Source of the DNA: Epiperipatus broadwayi
Taxonomy: Eukaryota; Onychophora; Udeonychophora; Euonychophora; Peripatidae
NCBI GenBank assembly: GCA_028023455.1
Contig: JAQFVV010012509.1
Location: 3,472,590 to 3,536,589 of the forward strand
Reading direction: 5' to 3'
Length of the DNA stretch: 64,000 bases
In this document: in pieces, positions 36,701 through 51,700 of the stretch
Layout of the letters: every line of letters begins with the position of its first letter
How positions within the stretch are numbered: position 1 is the first letter of the stretch
The notes under the pieces: model-generated
What the model saw: only the letters and a program-made list of their open reading frames with translations
What the model was told of the DNA's origin: nothing
Databases searched by the model: none
Translations under genes and position numbers: made by a program

Positions 36701-39700
36701 AATTATAGAATACAGTATATTGAATAAATAAATATAAACGAATATTTTATTTAAATTGTGACTTAAAATTTATTTTAATTTGTAGATTTACTTTAGTATT
36801 ATTTATTATTTTTTTATTATTTTACAGACTTTATTTATTGCAAAATTCAGAAACATTTTTATTTCATGAATGCTGTTACATTTCAGGAACTTTTTATCAA
36901 GAAAATATGACTCGTTATAACAGAAATAACAACAACAGGTTATGTCTGAGTGAAATCACGGGAACAATATCTGAGATAATGACTTAAGTGTTTCGACATT
37001 AGGAAAAAGATATAAAACATCCCTGATTTTAGATTAAAGCTGTCCTCTCTTAATCTGCCTTTCAAACATTATATATAATATTAAAAGTTGAATTTTATTG
37101 TAAAAAAAATGAATGGCTAGATAAAGTAAAAAGGTTTGCTTCAAAAGACTTCTGTCTTTTGAGAGATCTATTAACATCTTAGAATAAAATCATTTTAATG
37201 TACAATGTATTTTTAATGCCGCAGGAATATAGGAATTCATGGAATATTCTTGGTGCTACAACATCTATTGGCATTAAAACAACTAAAGGGTACAACTTAG
37301 AATTCATTATGGATAAAATTTGCAATACTATGGCAAAGTTATTATAATATTACCAAATGATTAAATAATGCTATTATTTATATAAAAATGGAAATATTAA
37401 TGTCTCTATGGATTATCTTATTTAAAATGTGTAATTCATTCAAGTGGATAAAAATTCTGTTTTAAATAATGTGAATGAAATAGGACTGAACTTTAAATGC
37501 AATGCTGTTGAGATATATCTTAATACTACTAATATTAATCAGAGATTTCAGGACTTATGAACTTTAATTTTATAGTATTTCTACAAATATTGTTCTGTTA
37601 ATATGTATTAATAAATATGCTTTGTAATGAAGTTTTTGATTAAGGAATCCCACGATTCTGGGAAAGTTTAACCAGTTCATATGTTTTCATTATATATTTA
37701 TTTACTGTGAATATATGTTTGTTTATAGTACATTAAATATAAATTAACCTGAAAGAAAATTTAGATTATTTTAAAACAAAATTTAAATATAGCATCTTTC
37801 TTAACACTAATTTTAAATTTATTTAAATTTTATAGTATGCTTGTTTATTTCCATTATTTAAATATATATTTAAAAATCCATAGATTTTAAATATAAGTAT
37901 TTTCATATTTTATTTAGGATAATGTATATTTCATATACGTTGATGATAATATAATTTTGTGCTTAAACTGTTAATCTTACATTTTTATGATTGTAAGAAA
38001 AACTAGGAAACAAATTATACAGATTCAGTTTTTTAAATATATATATTTTAAGAATTTATTTATAAGTGCTTATGCAAATATAATATTTTCTTTCTGGTTA
38101 ATTATTGTATTATTCATAGCATCTGCTAAAATAACAAATTTATACACTTTATGCAATCATGATATTTAATTCATAATCAAATATCCTCATCAAGAGTATT
38201 TCATTCATTTATTAATATATATATTTTATTATTATTGTTTCTTATATCAATATTTTTTTTTATCAATTAAAATACAATCTCGTGATTATTCATAGTTTAT
38301 TGATCGCATTGTATATTAATAGCAACTTAAAGAGTTTCTGCATCTTATATTCATATTAAATATTCAGTTACCCAAATGGTATTATTTTAGTATCTTCTCA
38401 TTATATTTTATTGATTACAATGAATACATAATTATTAAAATTTTTTTTCCCACTTATTGGTTAAGTACATGCATTTATTTTCATTTGAACTGATATAAAT
38501 TGATGCTCAACATTATTTGTACTTTCATAATTTATATTTATTTAATCATTAGTTTATAGATACTTCAGGTTATACAATTTGAATTTCAACTGGGATTTAA
38601 AAAAATTATTTGTCTCATTATATATTGAAGTGGTCATATATATACATGCGTATATATATGTGCTTCATGTATATATTTTGCTATTAAGATAAAAATATTA
38701 AGGCATTTTAAAAAATATAATGTATAAAAAAATGTAATTTTATTATTAAAATGTAAATTTTATTATGAAATTTAATTATGAGTTGGTATATGTGAAAAAA
38801 GACATGGGTTCAAATCATCTAAGAAAGTTTAATTTTCTAATTAATTAAAATAACAATTAAACTACTAAACGTCAAGTGATCACTAATTTATATTAAAGGA
38901 ATGTAGGTACTAAATTCTAATTTTAGAATTTATATTTTAGTATAGCATTATCATTACAATAAAAGGTGACAAAAGTGTAGTTACTGGGGAATTTGATAAA
39001 AATCAAAGACATTCATAATTGATCTTTATTTTCATATTTTCAGAAAATCTATTAAACATTATTTTAGTCTTTTTAACATTTATCTTTAGTTCTACTTTCA
39101 TCTGATAACTCCTGCAACATTTCCTGTAGCTTCAGATGATCACATTTCTTATACTAGCACATTAATTGTTGATAAACAGAGCAAAACTCTCCATACAGTA
39201 TTGCCACCTGTGCTAAACAGAGTAATCAATGGATGCACAAGCCTTCTGGCATCCATTGATTACTCTGTTTAGCACAGGTGGCAATACTGTATGGAGAGTT
39301 TTGCTCTGTTTACTTCCTGTAGCTCTAAAGCATTATTTGCAAAAACAACTACATCATCTGCCAAATCTAAATGATTTAAATAATCACCATTTACTTTCAC
39401 TCTTTTAGCTTACCATTTTAATCCACAAAATACTTCTTGCAGCACTGTTGTAAAAAGTTTTGGAGATATGGAGTCACCCTGACTTACACCCTTATCAATG
39501 TTGACTTTCCCAGTATCATTATGTAATCTAATTGTTGCTGTTGCATTTTTATAAATATTCTTTGAAATAAGACAATATCCTAGATCTATACCTTGATGAT
39601 ACAATGCTTTAATCATTGAAAAAATGTTTATAGAATCAAATGCCTTTTCATAATCTACAAATTCAAAGCATAATGACAACTCATATTCATTTGTCCTTTC

Positions 39701-42700
39701 TATAACTTCTCTCAATACCTGGATATGATCTACTGTATTAAAACCACTTTCAAATCCAGCTTATTCTCTTGGTTGCTGGAAATATAATGTTCTCTGTAGA
39801 CGAGGTGTAATTATTTTGGTAAAAATTTTGTATATAACCAATAAAAGGCTGATAAGTCTTTAATTTCTAATATCTTCTTTATCACCTTTTTTAAATATTA
39901 ATACTGCATTCTTCCAATCATCTGGTACATCTTTATCATTTAGATATTTGGTATATAACTTTGCTAAAATTTTTTCTATTTCTTCACCAGGTTCTTTTAA
40001 TTAACATATCAATTATAATTCCATCATTACCTGGAGCTTTTCCTTTCTTCATACATTTAATTACATGTCTCACTTTTTCATTTAAAATTCTGGGCAATTC
40101 GGAAGATGTAATAGATATAGGAGGTACTTGTTCTTTATTACTATATAATTCTTGATAAAAGTCTTCTACCCATTTCATGATATCATCTCTCTTTTTAGTA
40201 ATAATTCCATCTTTTTTTCTTATTGCAGATATAAATTTCGTATCAATACCAAAATGTTGTTTTACACTCTTGAGACTTTTATTCATTTCTAGTTTTCCTT
40301 GCTAGTTCACAGTTATACTTTCTTATATCATTTTCAATTCTTTTCTGCATCATTTTACAAAATTCAAGATATTCAATCCTTTTTAATGTATTATTTTTGT
40401 ATATCTTCATATTTCTTCTTTTCTTAATAAATTGTCTAGACTCAGTAAAAATTTTATTGATCAATTGCTGCTTTTTTCTAATAGCTATTTTTGTTGCAGT
40501 TTTTAAAAGTGTATCATTTATTTCATATTAATTTCAGTCAAATCTGAATCATGCTCAAAATCTACTAATACTTGAAACCAATTAGTAAGTTCTAATTTAA
40601 ATTCATTAGAATGTTTCTGAAGATTAGGGATATCAACTGTAAATATTGTTTTTCTTAATAATTTTTGTCTCTCTAGTTTTGCATTAACATGTATCTTACA
40701 TCTTACTAATCAATGATCGCTTCCTATATTATATTTATTAAGAATATTACAATCTTGAAATATGTATTTTCTGTTAGTCAAAATATAATCGAATTCTTCT
40801 GTACCTACATTTGAATGCTTCCATGTCCATTTCCTTTTAGCATTTTTCTCAAAAAAAAAAAAAAAAGGATTCATAATATAAAATTTTTCTTTTTCTGCAA
40901 ACTCCACAGGTCTATGTCCTCTCTCATTTCTATTACCATAACCAAAATTATCAACAGCATTTTCATCTTTCATTTGTTTACCAATTCTAGCATTAAAGTC
41001 TCCCATAACAATTTTAAAATGTTGTTTAGTCTGATCAAAAGCCTTTTGTACATCCACATAAAAATCTTCTACTACTTCATCACTATGAAAACTTGTTGAG
41101 GTATAAACCTGAATTATCTGCATTTGATATCTGCTATTAAGTTGTATAATTAATCTTGCCATTCTGTCCGATACATCATCAATCTCCACAATGTTGTTCT
41201 TCCACTTTTTATTTATAATGAATCCTACTCCACTTGTATTTCCAATATTTGTGCCTTTATAATAGACTACATGCCCACTTTTTAAATCAATTGTCTCTTC
41301 ACCTTTTCTTCTAACTTCACAAAGTCCAATAATATCCCATTTAATATAAGAGAGTTCTTCTTCTAATTCTTGCAATCTTCCTTCACTTGAAAGTGATCTG
41401 CAGTTGTAAGTACCTAAATAAAAAGTTGTCATCAAATGGCAGCCTGGGTCCGCAATCAGGAGATTCTTAGCACCCTCCGCCTTCGGCCACCAACCGCTGC
41501 CTTGGTTGGTGACTTTACAACCTCCTGGGAATAAGGGCCATGCTTTATTTTTGTCTGTCATAATTGTTATATACCTATTGAAAAAATATTTATCATTTAC
41601 ACAATCATTCATTCTGCCTTAAACTCGCCATGCTGGATAATGTGTGTTGGTGAGCAGCCCATCCACATTCATATACTATATGAATAATGACATACTAATA
41701 ATAGCTGCAACGACAAGAACGTATGGAGTGGACATTAGGAATTTGCCTTGCTCGGTTCCTTTAAGGCCTCTAAGAGGAATCAAAGGGTCTCATTTCAGTT
41801 AATAGCAAATATATCACTCTACATATTTGCTGATAATTTCACATTAAAAAAACCTTTTTTTTTTTTAAAGAAAAAATTTAACAAATCATATATAAATCAT
41901 AAATACAAGATCAAGTGAATTTTTGAAATACCAATTTTTTTTTATTATAGCTGCTTTAAAATGCAATTCGAGTATTTACGAATGCTTATCAACCAACACT
42001 AACTTTTTTTTAAAAAAAACATTTGCTTCCTTCTTTAATCAATCAATTAAATAAACACGATAATAAATCATAAAATAAAAATTAAGATGGTTAATACATT
42101 AGAATAACAGCCTGAACAGTTTTTTTTAAACTTATGCAGCAAAAGTTCTATAGACAGAATTCGTTACAGATCATTGAGGATTTTTTTTTGAAGACTAATA
42201 TTTTTCCCACAATGGCTTCCATAATAATAATGTTCCTGTCTTCAAAATTTGCTATAAAGTCCTTTATCTCTTATCATTTAAATACAAGGTTTAAGCATAT
42301 TTTTGTCTTCATTTTGAAGATCCTTCTAAATAGCTTGGTCAGATAGGTCCAGGTTAGATTTCAAAAATCTGCAGTTTTTCCTTTTTTCTACTCAGCCATA
42401 TTAATGATGATTCAATGCAGCTTGGATAAGACAAACCCCAGACTGATTAATTTAAAAAAAAATTGACTATATATAGGTTTTGACTCTTATTTTTAACACA
42501 TTTGATCTTGTATTTAACATCTTTGATAATTCTTATTTTCAACATCTTTATTATCTCATTTTATTTTAATTACATGAATTTTAAAAACACCATCATTTCA
42601 TTTAATTGACTGAATTTTCAAAACACTGCAATTATTACATTCCTTGAATTTTTTCCTTGTTTTTGAATCTCTATCTCAAAACAAGCTTAATCTTTTCTAT

Positions 42701-45700
42701 TAACTTATTTTTAATCTAATTAATTAAAATTTATTTGAAGCTATTTGTTCTATTTTATATAATTTTCTTTAAAACTTTTAACTGCTTATTTATTTGCTAT
42801 CCCTCATAACAAAGAAAATCAGGTCACTACCAGGTAGACTATGTGGCCACAGTGAAATTAATAAAATATTATTCATTTCTGACATTAAATGATACATAAT
42901 CTTCCAAGAAATAGGTCATGTGATTATTTACTATTAAAATACTTTTTACCTATTAGATACTTTAGTTCTCTGTCACAAAATTAATATGCTAATTTAATAA
43001 AATTATAATTTTAGTGGAGTAAAAATCAATAATAGTAATGATAAATTATTACTTACTTTTTTACTTTGAATTTTGAAAATTCAATATTATTTTTTATGAA
43101 AACAGTAAAGGTGCTTGAATCAATAATTTGAAAACTCCTTGAAAAAAAAAAAAGTATATATATATACAAGTTAATTATTCGTTAACAAAGTTTAAACTAA
43201 ATCGGCCAATCAATTCATAGTTAACGAACTATTATCAACTTTGACATCACATTAAAATAAACACAAACACATTTTTATTATCTCTTATAATCTGTAAATA
43301 AATATTTTGATAACTCTAGGAGAATAAAAATGTGCATTAGAATGTTGTTTCTTGAATTCAGACTTATTATAGAATAGTAATTATTGTATATGATAAATAT
43401 TTAAATATTAGAAATTTGTGAGTAAATCAAACTGCCGAAGTAATTTATTTATTTTTAAAATAATTTTTATTTTCCCTAGGATGTATACAGATTCTATTAT
43501 ATTCTATTACTAGAATAAATGTTCAAATATATCCACAGCCATTCAGAAATTCGTATTTTTTCAGGAACATATTTTTCATCTCTTTCCTTGAGGTTCATTG
43601 ATGGAACAGACCTGGTGGGAAAAAAGTAAGATTTAAACAAAATGGCTCTTTTAATAATTTTTATTAGGCATTCATTAGATTAGAAATTATTCAATAATGA
43701 ATAATATTAAACTGTAGTAATTTGCTATCTTATATACTGAACAATGATAAAGATATATGAAGGAGATTGTGGTCTTGGCTAACTGATGAGTGCTGGCTCA
43801 GCATGAAATGTGCAACTTGGGACCATAAATCTTTTTTACATGTCTCTGTTCATATTGGATAGAAACCACTACAACCTTGTGGAGAATGGTGTAGTGAAAA
43901 AATGGCTCTTGTATTAAAAAGTTTTCTGATTCCTGCTCCAGAACAATTGTATCCCTTTTTGCAACACTATTTCTCAACTATTGCAGAGCATCCACTATAA
44001 TGTACAAAACTAATATTTAAATGCTTAATATTTAGAAAGATAGTATTATAATTACTTCATGCTTTAAAATATAATTTGTCTTAAGTTTGGTATTGCGAGT
44101 ATTAATGTGTAATAAGAAATGTGGACTTAATCAGTGAAGTATTGAATAGTTTCATGCTCTCAGATCTAACCGCTTCAGCTTCACCTATTTATATAAAAAG
44201 TAGATTGAAGTAAAGAAGGGTTCCCCTCTTTTCTTCCAAAGCGTAAGCTTGTGGTTAAGACCTATAGAGGTCCCTATTATCGCATTTTTACATGCACATT
44301 CTTGAGGTTACAGACTTAGTAAATATTACTTACGTAATCAATGCGCGTTTAAATAAATTTATAAGAAAGATCTTTGTACAATATAAGAAAATACTATCAA
44401 TGAGTTCTGCAAACAACTAAGAAACAATGTTACAAGCTATAAAATAATTGTTCATAAAGATCTAATTGGCTAATTATTTTAGTGAAATGTTAAAGTTGGT
44501 AAGAATTTGTTACTGGTGAAGTTGATTGATTGGTTTAATTTTTTTGTTAAAAGTAACTACTAGTTTAGTAAAATGCACATTTGGTTTAAACATATATATA
44601 TATAGTGAATGAATGGTTAATCATTACAACAGTATGAAAAGAATAAAATCCAATTTTTAAATTTGATTTATGCACACAAATCAATCCATGTGGAAAACTT
44701 ACCAGCCAACAACTTGATACAATAAGTATTTCACTCTGAAATAGTCTTCTCAAGTTTACTATTAGATAATGAAATATTTCAATAAGCATGTCAATAAGAT
44801 TTAAAATCATATCTTGAAATGTCCTACATAGATTAAATAGTAGGCAGGAGAAATTTAAGCTCCACAAAAATCTTAATTTACAAACTATTTACTTAAAAAC
44901 TTATAGAGACATAATTAAGAAATGAATATTTAAATATCAATGCTTATACAATTAAATAAAGTTATATGATAATCTTAATTTACAGCACATAAAATCAATG
45001 CATTTTTTGAATGCCCTAATGTGTTTAACACAAATTAGGTTAAAAAATAGACTTTATTCTACTCATGTTGAATGGAAAGATAAATCATCCATTTATTACA
45101 TACTGATATCCCAATAAATTATTAAATGTTATAAATACATGATCACAAATACAATCAATTATTTAAATATCAAAAAAGATATGTTATAATACTGTGATGT
45201 GATGTAAAATGGCTTCTAATGAAACAAAATCAGTCAGAAATTCTATACATAAGCTACTTAAGTACATTTCCTCCCTCCAAAATCTCTACACACTACAATA
45301 AACTCATGTTCTTACTCCTTATCTCCCAATTACTTCTCTACCTCTGATTCATTTTTTCCTCCTACTATTCTATTTTAATAAAACTGTTTCAATACTTTCA
45401 CTATCCTGTTCTCACATTTTCCAATATCATTATAAAGACATAAGGAAAAGAAATTAATATCTATCTTTTTCACTCTCTTTATTTTTAGGTTTCTCCAACT
45501 CTCCATACAATTTATTTTAATCTTTTTTCATTAACTTATAGTATAAAATTAAATGCTCAATACACTCTCTCCATTCTTATATAAACTACATTTACCATTC
45601 AAATCTTTATTCTATTTTTGCCTTCTTTTCCTAGTTCTGCTCTTGTATTAAATAACAATAAACTCTCTTTCATATTTGATACATCCTTATATATTTTATA

Positions 45701-48700
45701 TAATACCAAACTATTTTTTTTATTGAATTTAGTTTTCCACAATTTTAATATCTTTTCTTTGAGAACCAAAGCATATACGCATTCCATATCCATTTCTTTT
45801 AGGGATTAAGATACTGAAGATTACACATAATAGTTAAATTCTGATTGAATATTATTACAAAACAAAGTGCACAGGACTGAGTGGTTTTATGAAACTATTT
45901 ATTGGCTGTATCAAGTTCTCAAACAAACCTAATCACATAGTTTATATTGAACAATTCCATTTATTTAAAAGTGTGAAAGAAGAAAAACAATTCCAAAATG
46001 ATACTTTTTATAGTCAATAACTACACACACACACGCACGCACACACACACACACATATATTCTGGTATGTGACTAATGATGTTTGAAGGTTTGCCAAAGT
46101 TGATGATGGGAGTTTCCTGAAAGCAATCTGTAAGTTTTGTATTACTATAGTTTACAATTTGGCTATTATATGTATGTAACAATATTATTTTATTTTCACA
46201 ATGAGCTCATGGAAGATGCTACAATGCTTTGATTAACTTATGATAATGATGTATTTCTTGTGTAAGTAAAGAGATGTTAGATTATTTAAAAAAAGTACAA
46301 AGAAAAAGTAGATAGACATGCATTAGGTGCAGATGTGTGGACAGCAAAGAAGGCAAATTCATGGAGAAAATGGGATAGTAATTTTTATATGAAAGATGTA
46401 AAAAGCAAAATGAAAATGTTCAGTAGATTGCAATTTATGTAGCCAAAATAGTATTTAATTGGGTTATGAGTAAAGGACAGGCAACAAGATGAGTGAGAAA
46501 GGTAGTATGGTATGCAAAAGATTTAGATAAAGACTTTATGTCATTATATTTATACAAAAGATGGAATGATTGTGTTAGGAGACTGTTGAGTGTTATAGTG
46601 CAAGGAATGGGATAGAAGAATAAATGCATTAATAAAAAATAGGGAGTTGGAGAGATGGGAATTAGTATGGAGAGTAAAAAGAATTAAAATACATATAGAA
46701 GTAAAAAGAAAATTGGGTGAGAGGATCATTAGCAACAAGGGAATATACACATAAATGAAAAAATATAGGTGATTTAGTATACAAGTTATGTAAGAAAGGC
46801 ATAGAAAATATTAGGCATCTGTTAATTGAATGTAAATGCCTATAAGCAGAAAGTGTATAAACAATGAAGTTATGGGAGAATAAATATAAACAAAGTGATT
46901 ATACAGAAAGTGGGTTCTTGGTTTTTATGCTGGGTTTGGGAAAAGGGGAATCTAGATATAAAGGTCATACATTTGACAAAGATAATGTGGAAATGGAATA
47001 GAGCAGGATATGGGAAAAAATTAAGGTGGGGAATGGAAAGAGAAGGTAAGGTGGCTAACAAGTTTCTCTGGGGGCTGAGAGATTCCCGACTGAGAAAGGA
47101 GAAGCATTAGTGCATCACATAACATCAATAAATTTATATAAATATAATAAATATATGTATAAGCAAATAAACAAACACAAAATGTACATTTAAGAAACAA
47201 CAACAAAAAACAAAACATCTAAAAATATATATATACTAAAATTACAAATATAATTAATAAAAAAAATGTTTATTTGGCAAAGAGGTAAAAGATTTTATTG
47301 CTTACTTATCATTATCAATCTCAACTGGACACCATGCTTCAACTTCACAAACATGATATGGATTGGTAGAGTTGTAGGCACTAATACACTTTCCAGTACC
47401 AATACCTGTAATAAAAATGAATACTCTTATAAAACTATAGAACTACATTTTTTTTTTTTAAATATTAAAAAAAAAGACAGTAGAAAAATAGTTAATTATT
47501 CTATCAAAAATAATTATAAAAAATACAGAAAAAACAGCCTTTGAAATTAAATTTACTTTTAAAGTAAAGTAAACAAGCCAGGTTACATAAATATTATTTT
47601 CAGAGAACAATAATAAAATATTCAGACTCTCCAATAGCATCCCTGTGTTCTCAAAGATATATTACTCTTTAAAAACAATTTTATTAAAAAATTAGTTGAT
47701 AGCATTTTCAATCATGTAACTCCAACTAATCCTTTTTTTGTAATATGGTTAACTATTGGCAGGTCTATGAAATGGCAAATAAAGTTGAATTAGCCAATCT
47801 ATTCTAATCCATTCTTTCATTCAAGAGCAGATACATAATCCATAAATTGAAATATTGTTATTACGAGTATAAAAATTTAATCCTAAATCATTCTCTATCA
47901 GCCTTCATTTTCAATAAAATGTTTGTCACTAATATTGAAGACTTTTATATCTGCAATCTTATAAAAAGAAGAAACTTTTGCTGAAAAAATTAAAATAAAG
48001 AAAAAATATAAATCAAAAGATCTAAAACAAAAAATATAAAAACAACGAAATAAAATAGTCAATTAGAGAATAGTAAGTAATAAAATATCTAACAACAATC
48101 AGAGATACAAAATTAGAAGATGTAAGAACAAAGACATTAAATAATTTGAAGGCAAATGAAGAAAATGGTGTGTAACAGAAAAAAGTCCAGTAAAAATTAT
48201 AAAACAAAATGGTGAGGCTCATGATAAAACTTCATGTGTGTATGAGATTAATAGACACAAACATATTATTAATTATACATGTAATAGTTTCTTAAAGTGC
48301 CAAAAATTGATAAAAAAAAGTATTAACAAAAAATACTGCTGAAAGTGTAGAACAAAATAAATAGAAAATATTCAGAAAAAAAAGGAAGTATAAAATTACT
48401 TGGATACATTTCTAATTTTGAATTCATTACAGAATCTTTTAACAATCATGTCCCAATCTATAAAATGTTATGAACTTGTCTACATTTATCTAAATATCTA
48501 ACTCTGTTACATTTAAAATATTTGGTACACATTTGTGCTATGAGATCATTGTTAGGATTGTATCAAGTAAATCATATACATTTCTTGAATTGTTTTTATG
48601 AAATTTTGGATCAAAACTCCCTCATATTAGATAAAATTTTATATGAAATTCCTCAAGAGTAAAAAAAAATCATATCATTCCTATGTCCGTTACTTTAGAA

Positions 48701-51700
48701 ACATCTCTGAAAAACAGTTAATTTTTCAATGAAAAGTATGTGATTATAAATAAATAAAATAGTCTTTAAATAGAGCAAAGAGTTCTCTACTAGTCTTTCT
48801 TAAAGAGAAACAGTAAAGAAAAAGGCATTACTTACAAGATTTACTAATTGCTAAATTGTAATGATTTACTCAATTTATCTCTCATCTTACTATTTAGATG
48901 AAAGTATCTAAATGTTTATTTAATAACTAATATCAGATGGATAGCTGAGTTATTTTTGGGCCGATTATTTAAAAAATAAATAAATTTAAACTTGATTTAG
49001 AACTTAATAAAGGTTGGTTTTAGTCCTAATTTAATCGACAAAAAAATAAGGCAATTTTATTCCAAAATAAATAACCACGCCCCTAACATAGACAAACAAA
49101 GGCTTCTACTTCCTTATCTATGCATAGAAAATTTCATAACATATTCAATAATAAGTATAATTTATGCTTTCGTACCTCCCCCAATTCTAACAAACTAATT
49201 AGTAATACTAATGACAGTTTACCATTCTTGCTGACACCTCAGGTAGTTTACAATACTGCCTGCCCTGAAACACATTGTATGACATTATATTATGATGAGA
49301 CCAGAGCTGCTCTATCCACTCAGCCATCTCAACACACATACTCATATAATAAAGCACTAACAGATCCTTCTTGTAGTTCAGTTTTCGCCCAGCATCGCAG
49401 CTTAGCTGGTTATGACTGCCAATCTAAGGACCCAACAGTTGTCTGCAGAAAGTGACACGATCTTAAGATAAAGGAAACTTACTTTATCACTAAAAATAAC
49501 AATTCTACAAACAGAAAAGAGTCTTGTTATAAAATCTCCAGGAAATGGAATACTTAACTACATCATTAACATAAATTTACATTGCTTTTAACCAACCTAT
49601 TTATTTACAAGATGGCTATGAATATGAGGACCTTGGCCCTCGAAAGCGCTTAGTTACATACTTGGATACATACATTTAGTTTATATCAATCTACAGCATT
49701 AAGATTTCTTTGTCTTCAGCTTTGTGTGCTCGTGTGTTTTAGCATATTTTATATATTTATACATTGGAATAATTAGCCATAAAGTCTAAACTTTTTGCTC
49801 ATTTCAACAATTCTTTGAGTATTACCAGCCTAGATTCAAACCTGAAATATAGGCAATGCAAACGGATATGCTAAAACTGCACTAAGAAGACTGATTATAC
49901 ACATAAATACAGAATACATACTTTTTCTGTCAACTTATTACATTAGTTCTTATGTTGCAAATGATTTTGCAAAACCTATGAAAGACAAGGAGCTAAAAGA
50001 ATGAACCATATTTTCACAAATTTAAAATATAAAATTTATTCAAAAGTACAAATATTTCAAAAGACAATTATTTAAATAATAGTAATAAATGAGAGACTGC
50101 ACTTTATAAAAATAATATTAATAATTAGTTCATCTGCATCTTTTGCTAACATAAATGCAAAAATTTTAAGGATCAAGGATTCATTAAAGGCTAATTTCAT
50201 TTAGATTTTTGAAGGTGGAGTGTTTCTATTGGAATATTTTAACAAATTCAATTTAATAATTTATTTTCTTCTAATTTCACTACTATTTATGCCAGCATGT
50301 GTAAGATTTATTAATCAATAGATGCCAGATAGTCATGTTTAATAAATCCTGATCCAGTGCTATACTATTCTAATACTAACAAACTAAGTACTAGTTTATG
50401 GTTTTCATCAGTCATGAGCTTTGGGATTTTTGAACAGTGAACGTTTTGGAACAAATGCACTTATCCTCTAACAATCATTTTTTATTATGCTACCGACATG
50501 TGTAAGTAAAGATCACATTATGTTTAGTAGATCATATGATACTTTATTATTTAAATTCACTTTAACATATCCATAAAAACTTTTTTATTAATCTTTGTTA
50601 AGGTTGAATAGCTGCTAGTTTTGACAATTTAAAGTGTAATAATGTTAGTGAAACTTGGTAATCCTTTTATTTCCTTACGTAGTTTAGTTAACAGATACAA
50701 TGGCTGATTTCAATGAAAAATTCTTAGATCAATTTTTAATCAATTAAAATAAAAAAAAATATATCTAAGTTTGGTTAATTGAATGGAACTATCAAGTATT
50801 CAATATATCATTTCTGAGCAATTAGTCATACATTTATCTGTACATATAGTATATATATATTACATCAAATATTTTCACAAATAAAAAATGATTGTTTTCA
50901 ATTATGTAACAGAATGTAATATGGTTTAAAGCTATCTTAAATTTATTAAATGCTGAAAAAATCATTGGGCCGCTCTATTTTCTTTTGTTTTGTGAGCTTG
51001 ATCAAAAACTTTTCTATCAAATAAAGCTTAAATGTAATACATATTTTTATGTGAATTCTTAAATTACAAGAATGTCTTCGTTGTTTAAAAAAAGAAGAAT
51101 TTAAACAAGTAACATATTTTTATAATTTAAGAAGAAAGTTGTAAATATGATGCATTGTGCCTAAATCATTTTACATTTTAATTTGTTTTTTTTTCTGTAA
51201 AATTGTTTTATCTGATTGCGAATGCAACTTTTGATGGAAAATTTTTCAGTCAAGTTCACAAGGCACAGCAGACCAGTCCTTTCAAGTACAGTATTTATTA
51301 AGTTTAATCAAGACAATCTTAAATCATGCAAACAATGTTTCTCATCAATAAATATAAACAATCATACTATATATATGCATTCTTTTTATTGTGCTCTATA
51401 GCTTTTTGCTCAACTAACACTTTCAAATGTTTTTCAGTTCTTTTAGCAATATTCAATAGGTTAATCTTAGAACATTTATTGTCATATCAAAACAAATTCT
51501 CTTCAATGCTAACTTTATTCATATAAATGCGACATTGAGCACAATAAAAAATAAATTATATTTTATAATACTTTTATTTACTGTGGATTAAAACGCTTAA
51601 AAATAATTGTTCTTTAACCATAATTGGAATTTTACATTTAACTTAAAATAAAATGGTGGAGTGTCCAAAAATGAATTAATTCAATCCCTTGTAAAAAAAT

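Noticed and set aside
43566-43606. Possible extra P2X exon on the minus strand (acceptor ttcccaccag followed by an open frame [16 protein letters not shown]).
   Set aside because: The acceptor is good, but no usable donor follows, the residues do not match P2X, and the flanking exons 47306-47405 and 43057-43137 already join in phase with the correct length.
49120-49455. A 111-codon plus-strand frame with several cysteines, considered as a secreted peptide or exon.
   Set aside because: No signal peptide or family similarity. It overlaps tRNA-like sequence on the other strand, so it is more likely a SINE fragment read in a chance frame.
50395-50420. CTGATGA followed by AAA on the minus strand.
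   Set aside because: There is no stem II and no GAAA at a proper distance.
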